This document shows positions 1-8,846 of a stretch of 64,000 bases of DNA, one piece after another. Under the pieces are notes generated by a model that did no database searches, had not been told where the DNA came from, and worked only from the letters and a program-made list of their open reading frames with translations. Each line of letters begins with the position of its first letter. Positions within the stretch are counted from its first letter, which is position 1. The position numbers and the translations under genes were made by a program. The stretch comes from DATJKD01 sp963834855 (GTDB lineage: Bacteria; Pseudomonadota; Gammaproteobacteria; Steroidobacterales; Steroidobacteraceae): contig CAWIDH010000026.1 of assembly GCA_963834855.1 (NCBI GenBank), positions 11,917-75,916 of the forward strand. Reading direction: 5' to 3'.

Positions 1-52
1 GTCAGGGCCGCGCGAAGCGCGCTTGCGAGCACGGCCAACGGCCGCGCGCAGG

Positions 53-82
53 CCTTGACGGCGAGCACGCCGTGATACGCTG
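53..82. repeat. 30-nt direct repeat, copy 1
   Basis: This segment matches 561-590 at roughly 25 of 30 positions. Both copies contain TTGAC followed 15 nt later by TACGCT or TAGGCT. The similarity extends leftwards, since GTCAGGG occurs near 1 and near 510. The two copies bracket the small helix-turn-helix gene. They could be binding sites for a regulator or remains of a duplicated intergenic region. A sigma-70 promoter is possible but the spacing is short and no plus-strand gene follows. Confidence 0.5.
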
Positions 83-196
83 TCGCGGCCAGCAACCCGC
101 CCTCTTCCCCTTCCCCTCCGAACCAGTGATCCGCATCGGCGGGCGGGGGTTGGCCCGCGGCGCGGAAGGGAAGCCCACGCCGCGGGCCGCTCGCTT

Positions 197-442
197 CTAC
201 AGCCAATGACGAGCTTCAAGTTCGGCAAGGCGCTGCCGCCGCCTCGCAGTGACAGCACCTCGCAGCTCCGGCGACGGCTGCTTGTACTGCCCATTCCTTC
301 GAATGACTCCCTGGATCGTGTTCGGCGATACGCCGTACTCACGCGCCAGTTGCTTGCAGCTCTTGCGTCTTCGGTGCCACGCGAGGATCTCTTCCACCTG
401 CGCGTCGCTCAGCGCACGCGGACGTCCGACCGTGCTGTTCAT
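197..442 (-). CDS. small helix-turn-helix DNA-binding protein
   Basis: A product of about 81 residues. The N-terminal half reads GRPRALSDAQVEEILAWH and continues with LAREYGVSPNTIQGVIRR, which fits a resolvase/Hin-type helix-turn-helix of the kind found in small element-encoded regulators. I place the start at 442 because GGGAG lies six bases before that ATG and directly abuts the alternative ATG at 448. It is the last gene seen at the left edge of the conjugative element, downstream of the KfrB-domain genes and flanked by the 30-nt repeats. No catalytic domain is present, so a regulatory role is likely but its target is unknown. Confidence 0.55.
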   Translation of the reverse strand: MNSTVGRPRALSDAQVEEILAWHRRRKSCKQLAREYGVSPNTIQGVIRRNGQYKQPSPELRGAVTARRRQRLAELEARHWL

Positions 443-881
443 GGTCATCTCCCGATCTGGTTCGTAGGCGGCTTGCCTACGCGACGGGAGCAGCACGCGG
501 CGCGCAGCTGTCAGGGATCGAAGACGGCCGCAGGCCGCGTGCGCGGCCTTGCGCGCACGTCCTTGACAGCGAGCACCGCGTGCTAGGCTGGGAGCGGAGG
601 CGGCCCCCGACTCCCGGAATCGGCCGCCCAGACGGATCGAGCGTAAGACCGAACCGCCCGCCGACTGCGGCACGGCCCGGATCTTTCGCCGCGCCGGCTG
701 GATGGCGCGGAGCGTTCGGCCGCGGGCTACCGCGTACGAACCGGCGGCTTCGCTGGCGTGGAATCGTTGCGGAGGCGGTGCCGCTCACGAATCCTCACGG
801 ACGACATGAGCGTGCTCAAGTTGGATTGCGGGCAGGTTTGCCCGCTCACGGGCAGCGCGCCACGCCAGCAAACCCGCCGGC
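443..881. other. gene-poor stretch with repeat copy 2
   Basis: About 440 bases without a convincing gene on either strand. It holds the second 30-nt repeat (561-590) and several short GC-rich inverted repeats, for example GCGGGCAG/CTGCCCGT-like sequence near 829-855. Open frames here have low-complexity Arg/Pro/Ala translations typical of non-coding high-GC DNA. It may act as a control region for the helix-turn-helix gene. Confidence 0.4.
561..590. repeat. 30-nt direct repeat, copy 2
   Basis: Partner of 53-82. This copy has a perfect TTGACA at 563-568 and TAGGCT at 584-589 with a 15-nt gap. It lies upstream of the helix-turn-helix gene, but reads away from it. Confidence 0.5.
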
Positions 882-901
882 TTACTTCTTCTTCTCCGCT
901 G

Positions 902-1537
902 CTACCGCACCGGATCGTCTCGCTGCCTGCGCGGAACGGGCTCCGGATCCTGCGGCGTGGCTCTTAGCCTCTCGCGCAGGCGCACGTCGGGAAGCGGCTC
1001 GCCGCGTGCCACGGAGTTCCCCATGGCTTCGCGAATCAGCGCCACGAACCGTGCGCGGTCCCGCGGATCGGGAATGCGCCGAGCGGCGATCGCCTCCGCC
1101 GCGCGCAGCGTGAGGAACGCCGACTTGAGCTCCGGGTGCTCGCGGACCGCTGCGCGCGCGTCGATTTGCCGGTCCCGGACGAGGCGCGCGAGGCGCGCGC
1201 GGTCCGTAAAGTGTTTGACCTTCTCGAGTTCCCAGCGCGTGCGGTAGGCGGGATGCTCGGTCTCGCGGACGATGTTTCCACGCGTATCGTGCTCGCGCCG
1301 GGTCAAAGTCACCGCCTCGCGGGACACGCGCCGCGCGCCGACGAGATCGCCGATCTGCGGTCGCGTCACGGCGGTCCGCAGCGCGCGGGCCAGGTCCTGG
1401 CCCCAGAGGATGCTCATCCCGTCGCTGGTCACGAGCTTCACGAAGTACGAGAGGTCCTGGCCAACGCGGAACCGGTAAGGCGCGCGGCCGTGCTCGACAA
1501 GGCGCCCGACGACAATTGGCCGATCCCGGCTCCGCAC
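902..1537 (-). CDS. KfrB-domain protein (second, shorter paralogue)
   Basis: A 211-residue protein opening with a KfrB-type domain (roughly residues 8-75): GRLVEHGRAPYRF, SYFVKLVTSDG, ILWGQDLARAL and IGDLVG. KfrB domains occur in IncP-plasmid KfrB and in relaxase-associated proteins. The rest aligns by eye with the C-terminal half of the neighbouring gene at 1548-2705, including an EHPELKSAFLTL / RHPELQGSYLKL pair and a RGEPLPDVRLRE / RGEPLEPVRLRE pair. It starts only 10 bases after the neighbour's stop. Shifting frame near 930 would move the end to 882 with a natural basic tail AAEKKK. Function is unknown; a DNA-processing or partition accessory role in conjugation is inferred. Confidence 0.6.
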   Translation of the reverse strand: MRSRDRPIVVGRLVEHGRAPYRFRVGQDLSYFVKLVTSDGMSILWGQDLARALRTAVTRPQIGDLVGARRVSREAVTLTRREHDTRGNIVRETEHPAYRTRWELEKVKHFTDRARLARLVRDRQIDARAAVREHPELKSAFLTLRAAEAIAARRIPDPRDRARFVALIREAMGNSVARGEPLPDVRLRERLRATPQDPEPVPRRQRDDPVR

Positions 1538-1547
1538 GGCGGGTCCG

Positions 1548-2705
1548 TCACAAGCTCCGCTCGGGCTCGCGCCGGACTGCCCGTTCCGGCGCGGGCTGCC
1601 TCGAGCCGTGTTCTCGCAGGCGCACGGGTTCCAGCGGCTCGCCGCGCTCGATGGATTCGGCGATCAGTGCGCGTGCGCGGGCGACCAGCCGGGCGCGTTC
1701 GCGGGGATCCTTGAGATCGCGCTCAGCCCCGAGTTTCACGGCCTGGAGCTTAAGGTAGGAGCCCTGCAGTTCCGGATGGCGCTTGACCGCCTCCTGCGGG
1801 GCGACGTCCGGGTCGCGAAAGATCGTGGCGGCGCGCGCGCGGTCGGCGAGAAAGTCGCTGCGCTCCACGATCCACGCATTGCGGTGAGTCGCGAGCGACG
1901 CCGCAGCGATTTCGCGGCCCTCGGCGTCGCGGCGGCGCGCGGGCACGGTCACGGGCCGCCGGTCTACCGCACGAACGATCACCTCATCGCCGATCTTGGC
2001 GGCGCTGAGCGACTGTCGGACAGCACGCTCGAGGTCCACGCCCCAGATCTCCCGCTCGCCCTCCTTCGTCTGGAGGCGAACGTAGTAAGAACTCTGCTGC
2101 AAGGGTTCGTGGCGGTAGGTGTCGTGACCGTGCTCGAGCAGGCGACCAACGAAGGTCTCGCCGCGCGGCGGCCGCGCGGCGGCCGTCTTCCCGTGAGCCT
2201 CCTCCCGGTTACCGCGCGGATGCGCGTCACGTCGCCGCAATGAACCGTCCCGTTCGCGCTTCTGGCCTTCCGGCGCGTTTAAGAGTGCGCCGTGCTTCGC
2301 CAGGCTGCGCGCGAGCTGAGCCCGCTCGACGTCGCTGGCCCGATAGCCACGCACGTCGAGGCCGGCGCGTTGCGCGGCGAACCAGGCTTCCTTGCGAAAG
2401 CGCTCGCTGCCGGTCACGGCGATGCGGTCCCAGCCACGCACCTGCGCGATGGCGATAAGGGTGCGTACGACCTCCGTGTTCTCGGACGGCGTCGTGAGCT
2501 TCGTGCCACGGTCAGTGAACGCCGGTGCGCCGTCCGGGAAGTAGTACCTGGAGCCGATACCGATGAACCGCTGCCAGATCTCCTGCGGCATGGCGCGGGA
2601 CGGATCGGCGCCGCCCGGGGGCGCGGGCGTTCCGCGCCCCGCGCGTCCCCTGGGCGTCCGCCGATGCTCGCCCCCCGTCCACGCCGGCACGCGGAGGGTT
2701 CGCAT
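1548..2705 (-). CDS. LPD7 and KfrB domain protein, relaxase-associated
   Basis: Two recognisable modules. The N-terminal part matches the large polyvalent protein domain LPD7 (RYYFPDGAPAFTDRG, LIAIAQVRGWDRIAVTGSE, FRKEAWFAAQRAGLDVRGY). The middle matches KfrB (VGRLLEHGHDTYRH, SYYVRLQT, IWGVDLERAV, KIGDEV). This pairing is known from C-terminal parts of conjugative relaxases and their accessory proteins. No relaxase catalytic motif is present, so the nickase itself probably lies outside the window. The ATG at 2705 overlaps the stop of a tiny upstream ORF (TGATG), suggesting translational coupling; an in-frame ATG exists at 2834 but lies inside other genes. Confidence 0.65.
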   Translation of the reverse strand: MRTLRVPAWTGGEHRRTPRGRAGRGTPAPPGGADPSRAMPQEIWQRFIGIGSRYYFPDGAPAFTDRGTKLTTPSENTEVVRTLIAIAQVRGWDRIAVTGSERFRKEAWFAAQRAGLDVRGYRASDVERAQLARSLAKHGALLNAPEGQKRERDGSLRRRDAHPRGNREEAHGKTAAARPPRGETFVGRLLEHGHDTYRHEPLQQSSYYVRLQTKEGEREIWGVDLERAVRQSLSAAKIGDEVIVRAVDRRPVTVPARRRDAEGREIAAASLATHRNAWIVERSDFLADRARAATIFRDPDVAPQEAVKRHPELQGSYLKLQAVKLGAERDLKDPRERARLVARARALIAESIERGEPLEPVRLREHGSRQPAPERAVRREPERSL

Positions 2706-2782
2706 CAGCAGCTTCGCGGCGCCGACGGACCGCACGGATCGTATTCTCCGTCGTCGATGTCTGCGTCGGTTCGTGCGTTCAT
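2705..2782 (-). CDS. 25-residue ORF coupled to the LPD7 gene
   Basis: The ORF encodes MNARTDADIDDGEYDPCG and ends a few residues later. It has a plausible ribosome site (GGACGAG, 2 nt before ATG), starts 8 bases after the previous stop and overlaps the next start as TGATG. It may be a leader peptide that feeds ribosomes to the LPD7 gene rather than a functional protein. No family recognised. Confidence 0.35.
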   Translation of the reverse strand: MNARTDADIDDGEYDPCGPSAPRSC

Positions 2783-2790
2783 GACTCGTC

Positions 2791-2949
2791 CTAGCGTGCT
2801 TGCAGCGACGCGAGGAAGCTCTCCACGGCCGCATCGAGTTCCGTCCGTGTCATCCGTTCGCCTTGCGCACGGTCCGGCACGATCGTCCGATCGGGATCGA
2901 TGTCGAAGTCTTCCAGGGTCAGCGATTCGAGTCGGTCGATGTCCTCCAC
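2791..2949 (-). CDS. small acidic protein, conjugation accessory (hypothetical)
   Basis: A 52-residue frame with a GTG start, reading VEDIDRLESLTLEDFDIDPD and ending ELDAAVESFLASLQAR. The C-terminal part looks like an amphipathic helix. It begins 8 bases past the end of virD4 and is followed at 8 bases by the 25-residue ORF, so it fits the spacing of one operon. No family recognised. An internal ATG gives a shorter alternative beginning MTRTELDAAV. Confidence 0.4.
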   Translation of the reverse strand: MEDIDRLESLTLEDFDIDPDRTIVPDRAQGERMTRTELDAAVESFLASLQAR

Positions 2950-2956
2950 CGTGGAT

Positions 2957-4802
2957 TCACGCGTCCTGAGCCCTTCGGGGAAGCTCCTTCACGGGTCGGT
3001 CACCCTCGCTCGCGACGGCGCCAGCTCGACCACTCGCAGCCTCGAGGCGGGCCTCCATGGGTGCCGACGATTGCGCCCGCGGGATCGCAGTGACAACCGG
3101 CGGCGCATGAAGGCGTCTCTTGAATCTGGCGAGCGCGTAATAGCGGATCTTCTTGGCCAGGATCGGCCGAACGTGCTCGACGAAAATGAGCTCGCGCGCT
3201 GCGCCCAGCTCACGAAGTTCCTGCGGCAGTCTCAGGGAGCGCTTCTGCTCGCTGATACTGACGCTCCGGTGCCGCCGCCCTTTCAGATCGAAGGGATCGA
3301 ACACAGGCCTGGAGTAGGTCTTGACCTGAACGGTCGTGAACCCGAGTTCCCGCGAGATCTCCTCGGCATCGTCCATGTCCTTGGGGGCAAAGTGGATCCG
3401 TGCGGCGAGCGTCTTGACCAGCGTGTTGGCGCCGTCATGCCCGTACACCTGGCGGAGCTGCGCCGGTGTCTGCATGATCATCAGTGCGCGTACGTTGTAG
3501 CCGGGGAGAAAGCCGCTCGCCTTCGCGATGATCGGGATCGGGCCGAGCGCCGGGAACTCATCGAGCACCATCAGCACCTGGTGCCGGAGCGACGCATCGT
3601 GTTCGGGCAGCCGGTCGGTTTGGAGTGCGATCGCCTGCTGGAAGAACAGGCTCATCAGCGGCGCCAGGCGCGCAAGGTCCTTCGGATTCACGCCCAGGTA
3701 GATCGACATCGGCTGCGACCGCAGTGCCCGCAAGTCGAAGTCGCTCGCGGCGGTCGCGGCGTCCAGCACCGGGTTCATCCAGAGCTCGAGCCGGCTGGTG
3801 AACGTCTTGCGGATGCTCGACGTGGTCTGGGGCGCCAGAGTCGATGACGTCGTACAGGGCGCGCACACACTCGCCCGGCAGCGGGTGCTGTCCGCTCATG
3901 CGTCCCTGGATCACGCGCTGCCAGTGGTGCGCGAAGCCTTCCTCGTCGTTCGCCATGCCCTGCCGGAGAATCTCCCCGATCGTGCGCGGCATGCTCGGCG
4001 TGGAGAAGAGATAGAGTGCAATCCCGAGAAAGAGCGAGCGCGCCGATGCCATCCAGAACGGATCGGTGTTGACCGGGTCGGGAAAGAACATGTTCGCGAT
4101 CAGCTGCAGATCGCTGATGCGCTGACCGGGATCGTCCGCGACATAGTCCAGCGGGTTCCAGCGCGCCGTGCGGCCGTCCGGCGACAGCGGGTCGAACAGG
4201 TACACGTCCTGCCCGCAGGCGCGGCGGTGGCCCGCGGTGATCGTCCAGTTCTCCTTCTTGATGTCGGTGCAGACGACGCTGCCCGGCCAGCTCAGGAGGT
4301 TCGGAATGACGACCCCCACGCCTTTACCCGCCCGCGGCGGCGCGGACAAGCACACGCCCTGCTGTCCGCCCAGCACCAGATAGCGCCCGCCCCAGGCGCC
4401 GAGTCCACCGAGGCGCCCAAGAATGATCCCGTCGCCGCCGAGGAGTCCTGCACGGGCGATTTCACGACGCGTGGCAAACCGCGCATCGCCGTGAAGCGCG
4501 CGTGGCCGGCGGAGCACGACGGCCAGCGCCACTGAGGCGATGAGCGCCGCCCCGGCTGCCGAGGACCACTGCAGCGGCCGGCGCAGGTCGGCGCGGTGGC
4601 CGTGGTAATAGGCGTAGCGCGCCACGGTGAGCGGTGTCGCTTGCGCTGGATCGAGGCGCACCCACACCAGAAAGAGATAGCCTGCGAGGTACTGTGCGAC
4701 GACCACCGCTGCGAGCAGCATCGCCGCCACCTTGAGGCCGCCCCCAAGCCGCGCCCGCCTAACCGGCCGAGGCGGCGCTGCGACGCTTGCGGAGGGGGTC
4801 AT
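2957..4802 (-). CDS. virD4: VirD4/TraG-type coupling protein (frame broken)
   Basis: The type IV coupling protein is an inner-membrane ATPase that delivers the relaxase-DNA complex to the secretion channel. Two membrane segments lie near the N-terminus (around VAAMLLAAVVVAQYLAGYL and ALIASVALAVVL). The Walker A is APPRAGKGVGVV and the Walker B is LMVLDEFPALG, followed by PGYNVRALMIMQT, typical of TraG/VirD4. The reading frame shifts near 3840, after ECVRALYDVID, and resumes with RKTFTSRLELWMNP, giving a normal length of about 615 residues if corrected. I chose the ATG at 4802 because AGGA lies 8 bases upstream; another ATG is at 4844. Both overlap the 3' end of virB11. Confidence 0.85.
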
Positions 4803-5869
4803 ACCAGATTTCCTGGATGCAGCGGCGGCGCTGCTCGATGCCAAACTGGATCACGACGTCGATCAGCAGGTCGAGCAGGTTGCGGATATCGCCGCGCGCG
4901 AGGGCCTGGCCGGCGCGGCTCTGCTTGACGAGCAGCACCAGCTGCTCGAAGGCGAGCTCGCAGCTGGCCGCGTGCACGCTCGTGATCGAACCCGGGTGGC
5001 CGCTGTTGACGTTGCGCAGGTAGTCGAAGGCTTCCTCCCCGCGCAGCTCCGCGAGCAGGATTCGGTCGGGTCGCATGCGCAGGCAGCCTTCGATCAGCTG
5101 CTTCGGCGTCACCCGCGCCAGGCCCTGATCGTCCTTCGAGTAGAACAGGCGCACGTGGTTCGGATGCCCGTCGAGCACCAGCTCCCGCGCGTCCTCGATC
5201 GTGATCAGACGCTCGTCGGCGGCAATCTCGCGAACGAGCGCCTTGGTCCAGGTCGTCTTGCCCGACCCGGTCGGGCCCTGAGACCAGGATGTTGCGGCGG
5301 CTCGTCACCGCAAGGCGCATGAACGCCGCGTACTCCCGCGCCCCAAGCAGACGCAGCAGCTCCTGCTCGGTCGCATCGAGCGTGTCCGTCGCGCGGCGCG
5401 TCGTGGCGAAGATACCGCGCCGCGCGAGCTCCTCGATGCTCCACACTTCATCGGCCGGCCGGCGGATCGCGATCGCCACCGTCCCGGGCGTCGTGGCCGG
5501 CGGCAGCACGACCTGGATGCGCTCGCCGCTCGGCAGCGAGGCCGAGAGCAAGGGTGACTCCGGGTCCACCCGCTGGCGCGTGGCATTCGCGACGAGCTTC
5601 GCGAGCCCAAGACACCAGTCAAAGGTCGCGAACCCGAGCGGCTGGCACGTCCAGCCCGACCGCGTTTCGAGGAACGCCTCGCCCGGACGGTTGATGCACA
5701 GCTCCGTCACCTCCGGGTTGGCCAGATATGGCCGCAGCGGCCGCAGCGTCAGCTCGAGCGCGGAGCACTCGGCGGGCGCTGCGGGCAGCCGCACCGCACC
5801 GCCCTGCGCAGCGGGCGCAGGCGCGGGGCAGGACGTCTCAACGGAGACGCGCGGCGGGGCGAAGCTCAT
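4759..5869 (-). CDS. virB11: VirB11-type secretion ATPase (frame broken in Walker A)
   Basis: Hexameric cytoplasmic ATPase that powers the conjugative channel. The N-terminal domain contains EVTELCINRPGEAF and PSGERIQVVLPP; the C-terminal ATPase domain contains LLAELRGEEAFDYLRNVNSGHPGS and ITSVHA, typical Walker B/His-box sequence. One extra G near 5272 splits the Walker A: correction gives GPTGSGKTT. With that the protein is about 370 residues, normal for the family. Its start overlaps the virB10 end and its end overlaps virD4, consistent with one operon. The indel is probably a sequencing error, though a real inactivating mutation cannot be excluded. Confidence 0.85.
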
Positions 5870-7119
5870 ACACGCTCCGGAAGTCGAGATCGCGGGCCAC
5901 CAGCACCTGGATGCGATCGCCCTGGGGCTTGACGACGGTCGGCGGGATGTCGACCGTGGACCGCAGCACCTCGGTCATGATGTCGCGCGTCGTGGACGAG
6001 CCGTAGATCACGGTCGAATCACCGCTCTGTTGCGACTGCACGGCCGCCTGCACGGCTCCGTCGATCACGCTGATCAGGATGGCCGCCCCGAAGCGCTCGA
6101 AGAAGTGTCGGTTCACCTCGCCGGGCAACCCCGAGCGGCCAAGCTCATCGGTGCCGGGCGACAGCAGCGGCACCACGACGCCCGTGGGTGTTCTCGCCTC
6201 CGTCCACAGAACAAAGATCCGCGCCGAGCCGTGCCGCACCTGGCCGCGAGTTTCGCCGACGAGCTTGGTGCCCCGCTCGAGCAGCACCACCCGGCCGTCC
6301 ACGCCGAAGGTGTCGGTCGCGGTCACGCAGGTCGTCATGCCGGGGAGCGTGGAGTCGATCGCGGTCTCGAGTGTGCAATCGAGAAACGCGCCCTTCGGCA
6401 GCAGCAGCGTCTGCGTCGGCAGCACCTGCGCGCGCACCGCCGGTGTCGCGCTCGGCCGGAACAGGGCATCGAGATCACCGCCGGCACCGCGCGCGGAGTA
6501 GGGCTCCGGCGCCATCGCCGGGGCGGCCGCGTCCACCGACACCGCCTCCGCCGCCCCGACCGGCAGCCCTGCGGAGGACGTCTGCCGAGCGAACACCGCA
6601 CCGGAGAGCTTGCGCGCGAGTGCGAGTTCCTCCGGCGTCGGCGCGGTCGGTTGCGCGGCTTGGTGCCCAGCCAGCTCCGCGGCCTGTAACCAGTCGTCGG
6701 GCACGTCGACCAACGGCGGCGCGTCGGGCGCCGGCCCCAGAATTCCCGCGACGGCGCCGGACGACGGCGGCAGTGGCGTCGACGGGGCCGAGCGGTGGCA
6801 GCACCATCTCTCCCTGCGCCTTGCTCTTTGCAGCCGTCTGCGCGGTGTTGCGGGCCGCCGAGCGATCGGAGAGGCGGTGGGCGTAGTACCAGCCGATGAG
6901 ACCGAGGGCCATGGCGCCCATCAGCCCCGCCGCCAGTGCATTGCTCACGCGCGACTGCAGTGACGGCGGGCGACTCACGGCTGCCGTCGCGCGCTCGCCC
7001 GCGACGGTTTCGGTCACCTCTGAGTCTGCGCCCGGCTCCGCGACCGCTTCAGCCGGCGCGGACGGCAGCAGCGCGTCCGGCTCCCGGCGCCGTCGCCGAA
7101 ACACGTTCGGCAGGTTCAC
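5838..7119 (-). CDS. virB10: VirB10/TrbI-type channel protein (frame broken)
   Basis: VirB10 spans the envelope and links inner-membrane energy to the outer-membrane core. The first part has a short cytoplasmic Arg-rich segment, then one membrane helix (ALAAGLMGAMALGLIGWYYA), then a Pro-rich linker. The C-terminal barrel domain shows LPKGAFLDCTLETAIDS, GMTTCVTATDTFG and VLLERGTKLVGE, all characteristic. A shift near 6775 separates the halves; the corrected linker reads PLPPSSGAVAG. The GTG start at 7119 overlaps the virB9 stop. About 425 residues after correction. Confidence 0.85.
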
Positions 7120-7932
7120 GGCCCGAGCTCCCGCCGATCACGCCGGACGTCGGGTGAGAGCGTGCCGGACTCCAGCCGCTCGCCCGTGCCGGCGAACCCC
7201 TGGTTGACCACGCATCCGGCCAGGCGTCCGCGGCGCACGATGAACTGCCGCGCCACGCGATGGATGACGACGCTGCCGTTCTCCACGCTGAAGTTGAGCA
7301 ACGATTCCGAGCCGTCGTCGTTGCGCACGAAGATCGGCCGGCAGCTCGGCCCGCGGCCCGAAGGCGAGGTGCGTGTGCACGCCGTCATCGGAGGCGGCGA
7401 CCGGCTTTAACGCGGGGTGCCCGCAGTAACCGTAGTGGAAGTTGCGCGGGCGCGTGGCCGTGGCGCGCGCGAGCGTCTCGAGTGACGCGCTCGGAGGCGC
7501 TCTCGGCCGATGCGGCCACCGGGTCGGCCGGGTAGCGGAAACGCACCGCGTACATCACCTCCTCCGACCCGTGGCCGGGCGCCGCGGTCGACGCGGAGTA
7601 GTCAAAGCGATAGGCACGCCGATTGGTGTAGATGACGAGGTTGGTCGCAACGACCGCCGCCCGGGGCTTCAGGTGCACCCAGTGCTCGTAGCCGTCGATC
7701 GCAACGGCCTCGAGATCGCCGCCCGCCCGACCGGTGAAGACCTCGCCGTCCTCGAAGATCAGCTCGATCACGTAACCGACGGCGCCCCGCAGCCGATAGA
7801 CCTCATCGGCGCTGTAGAGGGCCGTCCGGATGCGAGGATCGACCGTGCCCTTCGCCGGCACGATGTCCGCGCGGGCCGCGCATGTCGACCCGCGCCGCCA
7901 GGAGCACCGCCAACGCCCGACCCCGCGCTCAT
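7116..7932 (-). CDS. virB9: VirB9-type core component (several frame breaks)
   Basis: Periplasmic/outer-membrane core subunit. Readable blocks are PAKGTVDPRIRTALYSADEVYRL at the mature N-terminus, YRFDYSA and MYAVRFRYP in the centre, NFHYGYCGH, and near the end NGSVVIHRVARQFIVRRG and VVNQGF, all typical of VirB9/CagX. At least two shifts occur near 7345 and 7470. The signal peptide is also split: ALAVLLAA and CAARADIVPAKG lie in different frames between 7860 and 7925, so the ATG at 7932 is a guess. The density of indels here is the highest in the operon. Confidence 0.78.
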
Positions 7933-7972
7933 GCGCGTGTCTCCCGCCACCGGCTGCGCACCCGTGGCCAGC

Positions 7973-8675
7973 TCAGCGCGGAGCGACTTCCGGCTCGGAC
8001 TGGAACTCGACAATCTTGAACCCGAGTGGATTCCAGCGCCGGAGCTTCGGGTTCCGGGAGGGCTCGCCGTAGACGTACTGGATCGTCGAGATCCAGTGGG
8101 AGAGCTGTTCCTCGGCGCTGCCGGAAGCGCGCCGCGCCTTGGTATAGCGGACCTGCGCGAGATCTTCGACGCCGCTGGCGCGCTTGAAGAAGCTGACCGA
8201 GCTCACGCGCGCGCGAATCGGACGAGCCATCCTTGTGGAGGTTGAGCGGCGAGGCGGGATTGGCGCGGTCCCACTGCGCGTACCACGCCTGGTTGCGCGC
8301 GGCGCCGTGAAAGGCCGAGCACTCTTCGTAGTCGCTCTCGGCGGTTGCGAAATTGAACCGCTCGCAGACCGTCACGTAGTGATCGAGAAAGTAGCGCGTG
8401 ACCGCCTCGGGCACCTCGGCCTCCCCAGCGAGCACCGGCACGACGTCCACCACGCCCGTCGTGTTGTCCACGCGAATGACGAAGGGCTCGACGCGCTTCA
8501 GCGGCATCAGCAACGCGAGCGCCGCCATCGCCAGGATCGCGACCAGCACCGCCGCGAGTGCCACGCGCCAGGCGATCCGCACGCTGCGCTCGGTCATCGC
8601 GACCCGGTTGCTGTCCCAGGACGCGGCCTCGGCGAAGTACGCGGCGAGCGCCTTATCCCGGCTCACGGCGGACAT
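7973..8675 (-). CDS. virB8: VirB8-type inner-membrane protein (frame broken)
   Basis: Bitopic assembly factor of the secretion channel. A short cytoplasmic stretch precedes one membrane helix (VALAAVLVAILAMAALALL), followed by a periplasmic NTF2-like domain with VTRYFLDHYVTVCERFNF and NQAWYAQWDRANPASP. After a shift near 8228 the second frame continues with VEDLAQVRYTKARR and HWISTIQYVYGEPS, ending RNPLGFKIVEFQSEPE-like sequence, the usual VirB8 ending. Its ATG lies inside the end of the preceding lipoprotein gene. Confidence 0.85.
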
Positions 8676-8846
8676 CGGTCCGATCGTCCTGGGGGCGCAC
8701 CGCGTCCTGCGTCACTGGCGGTGAGGTATTGATGGGCTCGAGCCGCCGGCTGCAATCGACACGCGTCGCACCGGTGGAACAACCCATGAGCAGCCGGGCA
8801 GCGCGAGCGCCATGCTCATCACGACCAGCCGTGCCCGGGCGCGCAT
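8653..8846 (-). CDS. VirB7-like lipoprotein (frame broken)
   Basis: The ATG at 8846 overlaps the corrected virB6 stop (TGATG). The first frame gives RARLVVMSMALAL, a signal peptide. In the next frame the lipobox LLMGC and mature part STGATRVDCSRRLEPINTS follow, ending at 8653 across the virB8 start. Read without correction, the first frame also has a lipobox-like LPGC but then degenerates. A small lipoprotein between virB6 and virB8 is where VirB7 is expected; the identity is inferred from position, size and lipobox. Confidence 0.55.

Noticed and set aside
55..81. Sigma-70 promoter in the left-edge repeat
   Set aside because: The gap between TTGACG and TACGCT is 15 bases and no plus-strand gene follows, so I list it only as a repeat.
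477..788. Minus-strand open frame upstream of the helix-turn-helix gene
   Set aside because: Translation is Arg/Pro/Ser-rich without any motif and spans the repeat region; typical spurious high-GC frame.
1548..2705. Full conjugative relaxase
   Set aside because: LPD7 and KfrB modules are present but no HUH histidine motif or catalytic tyrosine region is seen.
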